The position numbers and the translations under genes are program-made. A stretch of DNA of 64,000 nt from the NCBI RefSeq assembly GCF_018991925.1, contig NW_024737068.1:6368501-6432500 (forward strand). Direction: 5' to 3'. The notes below the pieces were generated by a model. The model saw only the letters and a list, made by a program, of their open reading frames with translations, did no database searches and was not told the origin of the DNA. The stretch is from Homarus americanus. Lineage: Eukaryota > Arthropoda > Malacostraca > Decapoda > Nephropidae. This document shows, piece after piece, positions 33,056 through 45,315 of this stretch; within the stretch, counting starts at the first letter, position 1; each line of letters starts with the position of its first letter.

Positions 33056-33101
33056 CGGCGGTCAGGGCCAACACGACACTCGCTACTGCCAGCCTCCACA
33101 T
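33056..33101 (-). CDS. Possible first coding exon encoding a signal peptide
   Basis: On the minus strand an ATG at 33101, preceded by GAAGAAG (purine at -3), opens MWRLAVASVVLALTA. The exon then ends at 33056 with G before GTATGG, a plausible 5' splice site in phase 1. A one-arginine n-region, a 12-residue hydrophobic core and small residues at the end fit a secretory signal peptide. A phase-1 intron right after the signal peptide is common in arthropod secreted and cuticle proteins. Read through without splicing, the frame stops seven codons later. Composition differs clearly from the flanking repeats. No mature-protein exon is identified except a weak candidate at 31226-31260, so it may be a chance hydrophobic frame. 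Confidence 0.35.
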
Positions 33102-33104
33102 CTT

Positions 33105-33540
33105 CTTCAGGTAGTCCCAGGTTACTAGGAGAGGCCTCAGGTAATCCCAGGTTACTAGGAGGGGACTCAGGTAATCCCAGGTCACCAGGAGAGGGCCTCA
33201 GGTAACCCTAGGTCACCAGGAAAGGGCCTCAGGTAATTCCAGGTCACCAGGAGAGGCCTCGTGTAATCCCAGGTCACCAGGAGAGGGCCTCAAGTAATCC
33301 TAGGTCACCAGGAGAGGCCTCGTGTAATCCTAAGTTCGCACAGCTAATCGCAGGTCACTAGGAGAGGTCACAGATAATCCCAGGTTACAACGCGAGGCCA
33401 CAGGTATTCCCAGGTCACAAAGCGAGGTCACAGGAAATCCCAGGTCACAACCCGAGGCCAAAGGTAATCCCAAGTCACAACGCGAGGCCAAAGGTAATCC
33501 CAGGTCACTAGTAGAGGTCACAGGTACTCTTAGGTCACAG
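33105..33540. repeat. 30-bp minisatellite next to the candidate exon
   Basis: About 14 copies of CAGGTAATCCCAGGTCACCA followed by GGAGAGGCCT; later copies change to ACAACGCGAGGCCA. The array begins four bases upstream (minus sense) of the candidate ATG. Read in the minus sense each unit contains CCTCTCCT(G/A)G, which resembles a splice acceptor. Confidence 0.9.
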
Positions 33541-35204
33541 TAATACTAACGGTAATGAGGTTTTACATAGTTCAAACTACTGTATATGACCCCCAACCGG
33601 GTTAAAGAAGGTCACGGATAATTAACTGAGGTTATCGCCAAAATACAAATAACTTCACTCAATTACTGCCACTGACACTGGTGCTATGAGAGCGAGGAAT
33701 ATTGGGGGAAGAAGTAATGTGTAATTAAAGGAATTAGCTTTAATAGTTCTAAAACTTTTAATTCTCAACTTTACTTAAATCAGTGAGTGTTAGTATTAAT
33801 GACGTCATCACTAGGCTTAATTAGCCTTGACATCAATGACGTCATCAGTAGACCTAATGAGTGTTAATATGACATAGTTCACATCTCTAACTGGCGGTAA
33901 TTATAAATGAATGAAAGTAATCACACTAAACAACTCTGTGATTGCTGGTGGGTGAATGAAATGGCAATTTTGTCCCACAATACTCAGAACTACACAGCGT
34001 TTTTAACTGTTGTTGTTTGTATGTGTGTTTTATTAATGACGATATATTGTACCAGTTAATAGTTTGTTTTTGTTTATGAGTGATTTAACTACGAGGGTTA
34101 TTAAGCACCGTGTTTAAGGTATTATCTTTCGGCTACAGGTAAACGCTTTAAACATCAAGAGAAATGTTTACAATTGTCTGTGAGTTTTCTGTTAGCGTAG
34201 AGTAGCTCGTGTGGCTACCAAGAGGGTCATTAACACATCAACCTCATGGTTTAGTTTTTACGCCAGACAACATTTTCGATGGTTTAAGAAAGTTTAATTT
34301 TTCTCCTGGTTAGAGTACAAGTTAATGATACTAATTGCTGGGGACGATATACTGACGCATTTATTAAGTTATCCGTTTGTAGTGATAAAAGGTATTTCTC
34401 ATTAGGTTTGTCCACCAAGGTAATTGTATGTTCCTCAATTAAAAGGTCTTATTATTTATTATTATTATTATTATCGTGTTAAAGATATGTAATTTTCCTA
34501 ACACATCCATAAATGATAACAATAACAACTTATAACGATAGCTACCACCAAAAGTAACATAAAACTAAAAACTTAAAGCCAAACTGTCTGACCAACAGCA
34601 TCAAATATGAACGAAGGAAGGTCTCTGAACATGACCCACACCTTTGAGACTCTTGGACTACAACACTGAACAATTACATAGAATTGCCATATAGTTATGT
34701 CATTTACCATTTACTCATAATAGCAGTAAAGTGACTTAATTAGTGGCTGATTCTTAGTAGGTAATTAAGTGCTACGAAGGTCACCTGATTTCTAATTGCA
34801 TGTTATTAATTATGAAGTTTATAAGATAATTAATTTAACTCCATAACTACATATCCGTTCTTCATGTCGTCCAATTATAATTGATCTATTTTTAAACGTT
34901 TTAAATGTCAGTTTTTATGGAATGAGGTATTAATAAGAATTTTGTATAAGCTTCTTAAAATTAAAAAAGTTTCATATTATATATTTCTTCTATGAAAAGA
35001 AAATGACAGCCACTTAAGCATTATTCTATTTTACGCTTTTATTCACTTCACAATCTTGAGGGGAACTTTGCGTCTTTTAAACAATAGTACAGAAAAAAAA
35101 GTGACAAAAGAGCTATAACTTTCTTTTATGGTCGCCACTTTTACACTGAATGAATTAAATCAGCAAGATTTTCCAAAATTCAAAAGTTCTAATAGGTTTA
35201 CAGG
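33541..35204. other. AT-rich spacer, nothing recognised
   Basis: Unique-looking AT-rich DNA with a short ATT repeat near 34452. GACGTCATCA occurs twice (about 33799 and 33838), resembling a CRE/AP-1-type site within a local duplication. Confidence 0.4.
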
Positions 35205-35345
35205 TTGTATCCGCAAGGCTACCCGGCGTGTGGGAGCAACTGGTAGGAGCTGAGGGGACGGTGTTATATGCTCACCCTCCGAAGGTTGGAGCCACACTGA
35301 GCCACTGCGGCCAGGCAACCCTCCCTCCCCTCACATCATGATGTT
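35205..35345 (-). promoter_or_regulatory. GC-rich island, possible promoter
   Basis: This is an isolated GC-rich block in AT-rich DNA. Read on the minus strand it has GAGCATATAACACC (TATA-like), a CTCAGCTCC stretch about 25 bases later as a possible initiator, and CCTGTAAAC near 35207 as a possible splice donor. It lies 2.1 kb upstream of the candidate signal-peptide exon on the same strand. It could equally be a fragment of an unrecognised repeat. Confidence 0.2.
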
Positions 35346-35476
35346 GACTCACTAATTTTACTCTCATTTCTTTGATACCTTGAAACTCTCTTGAAAAGTT
35401 CTAACTGGCTAACTTTCAAAGTATGAAGTAATAACACATACATTCTGGAACTGAAAATCAAATCAAGACAGAGAGT

Positions 35477-35548
<72 letters not shown>

Positions 35549-35995
35549 TCGTTCTAAGTAGTGAGAAAGTTGGGAGTTATTTCACACGATGAATGGAAGT
35601 TAAGTAGCCAGCATTACAGATGTATGGTGATGAAGGGGTGTAATAATAATCCCCTTTATGTTCCCCAACAGATGGACCTGACCCCTAATACTGTATATAG
35701 TGTTGATGGAGGCAGGTTAAAGCGATGGTCCCATAAATGCCACAAAAGCTCGGTTCAGTTTCTCAGAGGTTCGTTCCCATGAAGATATTCCCGTTAACTG
35801 ATGATATAAGAATACATGTAACTGTTTGGCTTTAGTTAAAACACTAAAACAGCGGCCAATATAACACGAGAAGACTCTAACTCAACTAGATACATTCATT
35901 CACCAAGATTATTTATTTCAGAATTTCTCCTAACATTTGGATCACGTGAAAATTAGCCTCCTAATTTATTTTACCTGAAGATAAACTAAGATAAA
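35346..35995. other. Spacer with a (GA)n microsatellite
   Basis: GA tract at 35480-35542. A 73-codon plus frame (35561-35782) has no recognisable domain. Confidence 0.5.
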
Positions 35996-36052
35996 CTAAC
36001 CTAACCTAACCTAACCTAACCTAACCTAACCTAACCTAACCTAAACCTAACC
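35996..36052. repeat. Interstitial telomere-type repeat (CCTAA)n
   Basis: About eleven consecutive CTAAC units; the complementary strand reads TTAGG, the canonical arthropod telomere repeat. Flanks are ordinary AT-rich DNA and a C10 run (36081-36090). This is not a chromosome end, since repeats and spacer continue on both sides. Confidence 0.9.
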
Positions 36053-36637
36053 AAATCAAACGTAACAAAACATAACATACCCCCCCCCCCTAGGTAGCGT
36101 TAGGGTGTTTAATCCTCGGGTGATTCACAAATTCAAAACATTAATCTTGTCTCCTAATGACTTTCTCGTCCACTTCTAAGGACTCCTCTCAAGACACTAA
36201 GGACTCCGACACTGCCTCACCAACCTCCCATGGCTCCTTGCTCCCTCTACCAACCTCCTACTTCTCCTATTGTTGTAATCCTACTGACTATATATCCTCC
36301 TAATACCAGTCACTAACACAACACTGTTCGGTTTATATCTTCCCGTTCTTTAACCACTGATGTTATATTTGATAGTTTTTTTAATATGTTTTAACTTAAT
36401 TTAACTAGTTAATATATTCCTCCATCACCAGTTACCAGGAATATTCATCGTAAGGCCTTTTGCATATTCATTACTACGGTACTATGCAATTCTCTTATTT
36501 AACCTTATTTACACGACTAGCTCCGTATTAATCTGTTTTATTTGCACTAATGTAGTTATTGTATAGTGCCATGACGAAACGTTAATTATTATTGTTATAT
36601 CGTACAATAAAAGCCAAGATGATTGTGGGTAATATTT
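36053..36637. other. Spacer, nothing recognised
   Basis: Contains a poly(C) run and a CCTCCTAC-type local repeat near 36180-36270. No gene is recognised. Confidence 0.4.
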
Positions 36638-36662
36638 ATAATAATAATAATAAATTACACTC

Positions 36663-36733
<71 letters not shown>

Positions 36734-36734
36734 T
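36638..36734. repeat. (AAT)n microsatellite
   Basis: Nearly perfect AAT triplets over about 95 bases. Confidence 0.95.
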
Positions 36735-37395
36735 TCTTCGCCTTAATTAAAAAAACACATTTCCACTCAATTTTCAACAATGACGCAGAAAAATAAAAAT
36801 ATCTTTCCTTCCTCAGTAGTTGAACGATTCCTTTTATTTCCTGTTTCTCTACTTAATTGCACAGTTCTTTTTGTTTCGTTCGACCATCTTATTTACTTTT
36901 CTTTCTCCTCGCAATAGGACTGGGTGGGGTTAAAACAATCCTCTGGTGATACAATTAGGTTTAGGCTCGCTACCCACTGACCGCCGCTGGGAGTGTTGCC
37001 ATCTGGTGTGTATTGCTAGTGTTTTTATTGTTTTTTTTTGCTGTTCAATGGCGCTGTCTGGTGCTGTAGTGCTCGAGAAAAAATGATTATTTACCAAGTG
37101 ATTTTAAATGGCATATATTTCTCTTATGTGATAATTAAGATCATATTGTCATTAACGCGCTTCAACAACTAAGGTCTTTAAGCTTGTAATGTAGTTTAGT
37201 AATTACTCTCGGTCATCAACAATTAAAAACTATAAGAGAGAACTCACTTATGATGTAAAAAATAACATAATTACGAATCTAACATCTCCTACCTTAATTT
37301 AAGTGTAATTTCATTGCGTTATGGTAATATTCGACGCCTTAAATACAACAGCAAATTTGACCACTGTATATTTGAGCTGATTTCCATTAAGTTAC

Positions 37396-37396
<1 letters not shown>
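36735..37396. other. AT-rich spacer, nothing recognised
   Basis: No coding or repeat signature is visible. Confidence 0.4.
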
Positions 37397-37460
<64 letters not shown>

Positions 37461-37607
37461 AAAGACCAAGGTTATTCATATTTAGTGCGACATGCATCTG
37501 TTCTCCCAGAAGATGTAATGAATCATGAGAGTGCGGGAATCATTTCTTATTTTTTGCTTTCAAGTTGTTACCTGCATTTTAAATGAATCCTAAGCCGTCT
37601 GTGATGC

Positions 37608-37681
<74 letters not shown>
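37397..37681. repeat. (CA)n and (GT)n-(GA)n microsatellites
   Basis: CA at 37397-37457 and, 150 bases later, GT at 37610-37657 continuing into GA to 37681. The CA and GT runs are mutually complementary and could pair in single strands. Confidence 0.94.
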
Positions 37682-37682
<1 letters not shown>

Positions 37683-37997
37683 TTATGAGTGTTAACAAAC
37701 GTAAAAATAAACAACAAACGAGATTAATTACATCTAGCTCTTATACTCTATGACGTCATCTCTAACAGCCAGCATTACGTCATAGATGAAGTGAAACACT
37801 TAGATCCGTCCTTACGTCTCCGGTTAAAAGGAAAACTATTACGGTAAAGAGCTCCGAGACTTCAGTGCGGGACGACCTGAATATGTAATCAGGATGATGT
37901 GTTCCGCTACGGTCACCTTCAATTACGAACTATGAAGAAGGATGATATGCGAGAGACCTTTTGTGGTTTAGTTCATATTGTGTGGAGGTATATACTC

Positions 37998-38000
<3 letters not shown>

Positions 38001-38029
<29 letters not shown>

Positions 38030-38129
38030 TGTATGTATGTGTATGTATGTATGTATGTATGTATGTATGTATGTATGTATGTATGTATGTATGTATGTAT
38101 GTATGTATGTATGTATGTATGTATGTATA
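38001..38129. repeat. (GTAT)n microsatellite
   Basis: About 32 GTAT units with one interruption at 38040. Long tyrosine/valine/cysteine-rich frames across it are artefacts. Confidence 0.96.
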
Positions 38130-39255
38130 GTAGAGTCGATATAATAATCATGTACGGAAAGCCAGACGCTATAACACCAATCACTTGCCACCCCCCCCAA
38201 AAAAAAAATACAATAAATAAATAAAAAATCAACACCCAACCCAAACACAAATTTCCATACATTATTTTTTTTCTTCACTAGTTTAAGTTTAAAATCAGAC
38301 TTCTAATTCACCCAAAGATTCCTAAGTTTTGTTTTTCCTGGTAACTGAGTAAACGTAAATCTATCTAGTATCACTTCTGCTCTGTTTTCGTTGTTATAGT
38401 TGTGTCTTACAGTATTTGAGTGAGTCGGTCAGATGTGTTCTCTTATATTCAAGTGAGCTGCAGCACTCAAGGGTCTCAGTCAAGTCAATATTGTTGCTGT
38501 TGCTCACTTTATTGCTGTATTATTCTACCTAAATGTAATGTTCCTCTTTCACTTTCAGTTTCGTGGAAATTTTTCATTTAGCAACTCACTGAGAAATCCT
38601 CTTTTTGTCGCAGTTAAATACATTATTTAATACGTTTTTACTGTACAATTTAGGAGGAGGACTCAACGTACGAGCCATTGATACTAAATAATGTTTGTGA
38701 TGTTGCTTCAGTAAGAGTATGAGGTAAGTATAAGTGAGAAAAAAACCCAACATAATGACCTTTGATAAAACGTCTATGTGTTTTAACTGTGGATTCTATT
38801 TAAACTCCAAAGTCAAATTGAAAAGAAAGAAGGCAAATTCTACCCTGCCAAGTCGAAATGAATAATATACCGTAACCTTATTTATTTCAGATTAAACAGA
38901 TTTTCTTGATAATTTTCCAACTTTTCATAGCCCGCCGTGGACACCCCCCCCCCCCCCAGTATGGTTACCTATGTGTCATAGTCTGAGTTAGATTCTGTGA
39001 GACGTGTTTATAAACCTCTAGTAAACTTGTGAAAATTACTTCAGGTGTCTTTCAGAATCTTGTTTATGCCATAGTTTACGATGGAAATAACCGGAGGAAA
39101 ATTTAGCGTATAAACCTTTAAGGATTCATTTTTTCAGTCGTAAGTTAATGGGTAAAGATGATACTCAGATGAAAAATTCTTCACCATTTGGGGAACAAAT
39201 TTCTCGTACGAACATTTGAGAATCTATCTTCTCTCATGAGCAGATGAGAATACTG
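38130..39255. other. AT-rich spacer
   Basis: Contains a poly(C) run of about 14 at 38944-38957. No gene is recognised. Confidence 0.4.
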
Positions 39256-39261
39256 GCTAAG

Positions 39262-40513
39262 TTAGTTTGGGTTGACAGAACAGCAAGTTGAGAGAACAGC
39301 AGGTTGACAGGACAGCAGGATGAGAGAACAATAGGTTGACAGGACAGCAGGTTGAGAGAACAATAGGTTGAGAGAACAGCAGATTGACAGGACAGCAGAT
39401 TGGCAAAGCAGTAGAGTGACAGAGCAATAGATTGACAGAACATCAGTGTCGACAAGGCATTCGATTGACAGGACAGAAGGTTGAGAGAACAGCACGTTGA
39501 CAGGACAACAGGTTGACAGGACAACAGGTTCAGAGGACAGTAGGTTGAGAGAACAGCAGGTTGACAGGACAGCAGGTTCAGAGACAGTAGGTTGAGTGAA
39601 CAGCAGGTTGACAGGACAGCAGGTTGACAGGGACAGCAGGTTCAGAGGACAGTACGTTGAGAGAACAGCAGGTTGACAGGACAGCAGTTTCAGAGGACAG
39701 TAGGTTGAGAGAACAGCAGGTTGACAGGAGAACAGGTTCAGAGGACAGTAGGTTGAGAGAACAGCACGTTGACAGGAGAACAGGTTCAGAGGACAGCAGG
39801 TTGAGAGAACAGCAGATTGACAGGACAGCAGGTTCAGAGGACAGCAGGTTGAGAGAAAAGCAGGTTGACAGGACAGCAGGTTGATAGGACAGTAGGTTGA
39901 GAGAACAGCAGGTTGACAGGACAGCAGGTTCAGAGGACAGTACGTTGAGAGAACAGCAGGTCGACAGGACAGCAGGTTCAGAGGACAGTAGATTGAGAGA
40001 ACAGCAGGTTGACAGGACAGCAGTTTCAGAGGACAGTAGGTTGAGAGAACAGCAGGTTGACAGGACAGCAGGTTGATAGGACAGTAGGTTGAGAGAACAG
40101 CAGGTTGACAGGACAGCAGGTTGATAGGACAGCAGGTTGAGAGAACAGCAGGTTGACAGGACAGCAGGCTGACAGGACAGCAGGTTCAGAGGACAGGCTG
40201 AAAGAACAGCAGGCTGACAGAGGACAGCAGGTTCAGAGGACAGTAGGTTGAGAGAACAGGTTGGCAGGCAGGTTGATAGGACAGCAGGTTCAGAGGACAG
40301 TAGGTTGAGAGAACAGCAGGTTGACAGGACAGCAGGTTCAGAGGACAGTAGGTTCAGAGAACAGCAGGTTGACAGGACAGCAGGTTGATAGGACAGCAGG
40401 TTCAGAGGACAGTAGGTTGAGAGAACAGCAGGTTGACAGGACAGCAGGTTGATAGGACAGCAGGTTCAGAAGACAGTAGGTTGAGAGAACAGCAGGTTGA
40501 CAGGACAGCAGAT
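39262..40513. repeat. 16-bp minisatellite with 48-bp higher-order organisation
   Basis: Three 16-base subtypes, GGTTGACAGGACAGCA, GGTTCAGAGGACAGTA and GGTTGAGAGAACAGCA, alternate to give a 48-base higher-order unit over about 1.25 kb. Some stretches lack one subtype or add a GGTTGATAGGACAGCA variant. Low-complexity frames here are not genes. Confidence 0.94.
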
Positions 40514-40717
40514 TGAGGTGTTCATGTGGTCTTTCTCCCTTACTCAGCACCTACTAGGTATTATTATTAATGCTTGACCTTCTATAATGTGTTGGGGAGT
40601 GTAGTTCCGAGAAGGAGGTAGGGAGGGGGATAGAAAGTGGAAGAGGTAAAGAGGAAGGGAAGAAGGAAGGGAGGAAGAAAGAAATATGGATTTATTATTG
40701 GGAAAGAAAGATGGACA

Positions 40718-40787
<70 letters not shown>

Positions 40788-41024
40788 ATATTACACACTC
40801 ACAATATAAACACTCAACAGGTATCTACATAAATATCATCACAACATTAATCATCGTTGATTGAAAATTATTATTGTGAGTTTTTTTGCCGTGTTTCCCT
40901 CTCTTTAATAAATATTGACATCCCTGGATTAGCACCACATAAACAGTGAAGTATTACCATAAAGATGAAATAAATAAAGAAATTGATTAATACTATATTA
41001 ACAAAAGAAAACAGGGTAGACCAC

Positions 41025-41122
<98 letters not shown>

Positions 41123-41360
41123 TACACAGAATTGTGAGGTCAACCTTCCGTGATTACATTTGACCTGTCACTATCTGCCACACACCATGCCCAAGTGACC
41201 AATTACTTACAACTGCTCACACACACACACGGATGTAATTTGTGAGAGCCACCACAGGCACATAATGATGGAGCAGGTGATGTTTCCGCTAATTGTCATC
41301 CAGTCGTCACCTGTGTATCTAATGCTGATATTTTTGACACGGGAGAGAAACATTGCTGGA

Positions 41361-41419
<59 letters not shown>

Positions 41420-41650
41420 TCACCTCACTCGAGATCGACGAGAAACAGTGAATAAAGAGCTCGGTAATACGTCACTGTTTTTCACTTTTCAAATGGTCAT
41501 TAAGGCCGAGGGTCAGCGGGTCAGTAATTGCAAAATCAGGACATGAGAACCTCAGTGGACTTAAAATTGGGGGAGGGGGGAGAAATAAATCAGGAGGTAA
41601 ATTTATCATTTATATCAGTATAATTTGATATGTAAATGTATGTAAATATG

Positions 41651-41700
<50 letters not shown>
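40514..41700. repeat. Microsatellite cluster: (GA)n, (AAT)n and two (CT)n tracts
   Basis: GA at 40719-40785, AAT at 41030-41120, CT at 41364-41417 and CT at 41651-41702, separated by 150-250 bases of unique AT-rich DNA. Confidence 0.92.
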
Positions 41701-41705
<5 letters not shown>

Positions 41706-42049
41706 AAACACTGGGGGGACCTCACCATATTTCAGCTTCCTAGTGGCTACCTACACATCACATGACTCGCCTTTCCTCTGTGATCTTTTTAAGCCATATA
41801 TCAACCATGTCTTTCACTTTTGGGAGCTGAGATTGCGCCTTCCTATATCTTGGACGTTTTACTGCTCTACCTCCTTTGATTATTAAGCTTATAGTGGGTG
41901 TATGTTTATATTTTCCCCAGCTATTACTCACAGGTACAGAGGGTAAGGTGTGTTGTTAGTTTTCCCTCCCGTATATTTTGTGATTTTAGTAGTTTTTCTT
42001 CTTTAAAATTCCACATGTGATAGGCGGGTCCCGTACTAGCGTGAGCGAC

Positions 42050-44060
42050 CTTAACCCTATAGAGCTCATAACTGTTTCTATGTCCCTATATAGTATTTTT
42101 ACAGTGAAGAGAGACACTACGTTTCCTAATTCACTGAATGTCAACTTATGGACAGATAATGTAAATTATTTATACGGCTTCCTGTTGTATTATCGTCACC
42201 CCAACTGCAATGCCTCCCATGTGCTAATAAATACAGTGCTATCCGAGCAAAATAAACCACTGCACATTAAACAACATCCAAGAAAGCTTCAAAATGAGCT
42301 TTTTTTTTGTGTCAGTATCAGAATTCTGTTAGTCAAGTTTAATGCCAAACCCATTGACGTGGTAATAATACAGGTTTATGCTCCAATAAATGAGGGTGAG
42401 GATAAAGTTTTAATAAAGTTTTATAAAGTGAAAATTATAATGGACGATTTTAATATAATTATAAGAAAGGGAAAGAAACACCATAAATAACACCACTTGG
42501 GTAATTAGTATTTAAGAATACCACAAGATAATTATAGGAGATTACTTATTTAAACCTTATCCAAGGCATCTTTACACATACTATCAGTTACATCATAACA
42601 ATGCTCAAAACTACTGTAATAAGAACTCGGTTACCGGTAAGAAGAGGCAGAGAGAGGTAGAGTGTGAGTCAGCCCACGTCTCTGCAATGAGTTCAGTGAG
42701 GGTAAAACTTAAGATATTAAAAAAGATAGAAGTTGGCAAAAAATTAAATAAAATTTAGAAAAGCTGAAAACAGAGTCAGGAATAGAATATGAAATTGTAA
42801 CGTAAAAAATATATTGGTAACATTAGAAAAACAAGAAATAGGAAAATAGTGGAATGACTTTAAAGAAATAATATTAAAGACCGGAGAAAACTTAGTAAAT
42901 GGTAACAATACTTTAAAGAAATTAATAGGATAACAAAGTTGGCTCAAAGACGTGAGACAAGAAAATTACAAAAATATGTGAAAATAGACAAGCTAAAAAG
43001 ATTTCCTAATAAAAAAAAATAAATGAAAGATGATAACGATGGGAGACATAAGTACTGAGACATGTACACAAGAGATAAAAGACAGGAAGCAGAAAGGAAA
43101 TCATATATAGTAGGACTGTATAAAGCAGTGATGATAAGATCCTGTTTGGAGCAAAAATAAAAAGTTCCGGTAAAAAAGAAAAGTGAGCAGCGTAGGCCTA
43201 TGTAGAAGACCAATATAATGATAGTTGATAAAGGTAAGATAAGAAAATAAATCAAGCTATCAATTTTGGAAAGAAGTAGTATGGAGTAGCTGTGAACAAT
43301 ATGAATAATGATGAAACAAATAAAAGTTAATCATAAAAATAAAATATTCGGTACGAAGATGAAACATACTCATACTACTATACATGAACTTATACAAACT
43401 CATAAATAAAGTTAAGTAAATTAGAAGGAAAAGATAAAGAATATGATCTTAGAAATGTTGCAAAGACGGGAATGATGGTTGATTGTAAATTATAATAAGT
43501 CCTAAGTTATGGTAAAGACGAGGGAACTTATACTGTAGATGTAGGGAAAAATATTTGTTTTTGTAGATGATCATTAGCTTTGATGACAGATGTGAAAGAA
43601 CAGTCACAACAATAATATCTAAAGCAAAGGCAGTATTCGATAACTCACGATATCTGTTAAAAGTGGACATTGATTTTAGTTTGGGAGAAAAGCTTCAGAA
43701 AGGCAATATGTAGTTAATACTTTTGAATGGGTCAGAAGCGTAATACTTTTAACAGACTCTTCAGTAGGAGGTTAGAGGCTTTTGAAATGTGGAGCCGAAG
43801 GAAAACCTTAAGATGAGTTGTAATAAAAAAAAAACGAAGAAGGAGCAAAGAGAAAAAGTAAAGATTGAGAGAATAGGAAAAATGAGGCAATTTGGCATTA
43901 TAATTAAGGATGAGCGGGTAATGGCAGAGATATTAATCGGTTAAATTGAGGGTATAACGGTCAGGGGAAGACAGACGCGAGGACGGATCAATGAAATTAA
44001 AAGCTGAGGTCCGGGAGAGATACAAAATCTGGGAAAATTAGTAGAGAGCATGAGAACGTT
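42050..44060 (+). pseudogene. RTE-like LINE relic, about 2 kb
   Basis: Plus-strand fragments appear in the expected order. A piece of AP-type endonuclease is at 42325-42460, with PIDVVIIQVYAP and IIMDDFN in frame 42017-42490. A decayed middle follows. Near 43565 a D-R-C-E-R-T-V-T-type stretch resembles the region after the catalytic box. An LLNGSEA-like remnant is at about 43718, and the C-terminal AFEMW...R...DERVMAEIL and GRQTRGRINEIK-like stretch spans about 43788-44000. Stops and shifts are frequent and the element is A-rich. The order matches RTE-type LINEs, which carry an AP endonuclease and no RNase H. Confidence 0.68.
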
Positions 44061-45315
44061 TGGTGAGGAGAACCATGGCTGTGTGTGTGTGTGTCAGCTA
44101 CTATCCTCATATCTGAGTGTAGAGTAGGTATTTTAGTTTGACAATGAAATAAATTGATGATGTTTAATGATTCTAATGATATCAGATTGAGTGTTGTTTT
44201 TGTTCTTATTCATCAATAATGATGGAAATGTTCTTAATAAAACAGAGGCTTACTAAGTTATGCGCACTACTTCTTTTGCAGCAACTACATCATAAGAGTT
44301 CCTAAAAATTTGCTTTCCATACACAGACCTCTGTAAAATTTTAATTTCTCCTAGTTGTTAGACTAGCAAATCCAAGGAAAGTACCTTACAAGTCTGCAGG
44401 TTTTCACGTGGGTATGCATAGATCTAAGAATAACTTTTAACTTACTGGTCACGGTAAAGCAAATATTTATTTGTATATTCTCCATAAATACTCAATTCGG
44501 CTTTTGACGTTAATGTAATTGAACTGAATTCCTGCACGCTTTATTGGGTATTTCACTAGTGAGAAGTTATGCAATGCCTTCTTCACACTTTCAAACAGGT
44601 ATCATGAATTATTAATAGTTTCTAAAATTGTCAGAAGGCCCCATGAATAGCACAAATTATTTTGGTGTTATTTCCTTATGCACTATCACACACACTAAAA
44701 TTAAACTGCAAAAGTATAACACACAATTGCACAATACAAAACACTCAATGCACAGTGGCACCTCCAATAAAGGTAAAAATCAAACCCCTAAAATGTATCT
44801 GTTACTTAATAGACCAATTAAAGTCTCTGAGCCAAAATTCAGCTGTACAATAGCCTCAGAATTCAGTCAAATTACTTGATCCTTCATTAGAATATTATAC
44901 CAATCAACTTTGTCTATGTCAAGTTATGCACATCCCAATAATCCATGCAAATTTATCTGAACTGGCCCAATTTGTGAACAGCCTTTTCCTTCTATGAGTA
45001 AACTGACATTTGCCTGTGCGTTAGTTTTTAATATTATCAATATATTTCTGGGGTGTATTAGGCCCCAACTAGCTGTCATTGCCCCAGCCCCAGCAACAAC
45101 CCTTGTCCTAGGAGTCTATGATGACTGTACAGACATCTGCTTGTCATTCACACCTGAATTCTGGTGAAGGAGCTGAGAAACAAGACACCATTTCTGAGAA
45201 CAGTTTGAATAGAACTACCTAAATCCTAATATATTATAAGGAATCCACAAAACACTTAAAAACATTCCGTTTTAATGTTCTATTTACACTAGTATTTTTT
45301 TTTTTGGTGTGGGGA
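44061..45315. other. Spacer, no gene recognised
   Basis: More even composition than most of the window. AGTTATGC recurs near 44257, 44564 and 44923, hinting at a decayed repeat. An 83-codon plus frame (44628-44879) has no recognisable domain. Confidence 0.35.

Noticed and set aside
37899..38278. Cysteine/tyrosine-rich frames over the GTAT repeat as toxin-like peptides
   Set aside because: Generated entirely by a tetranucleotide microsatellite read in three frames.
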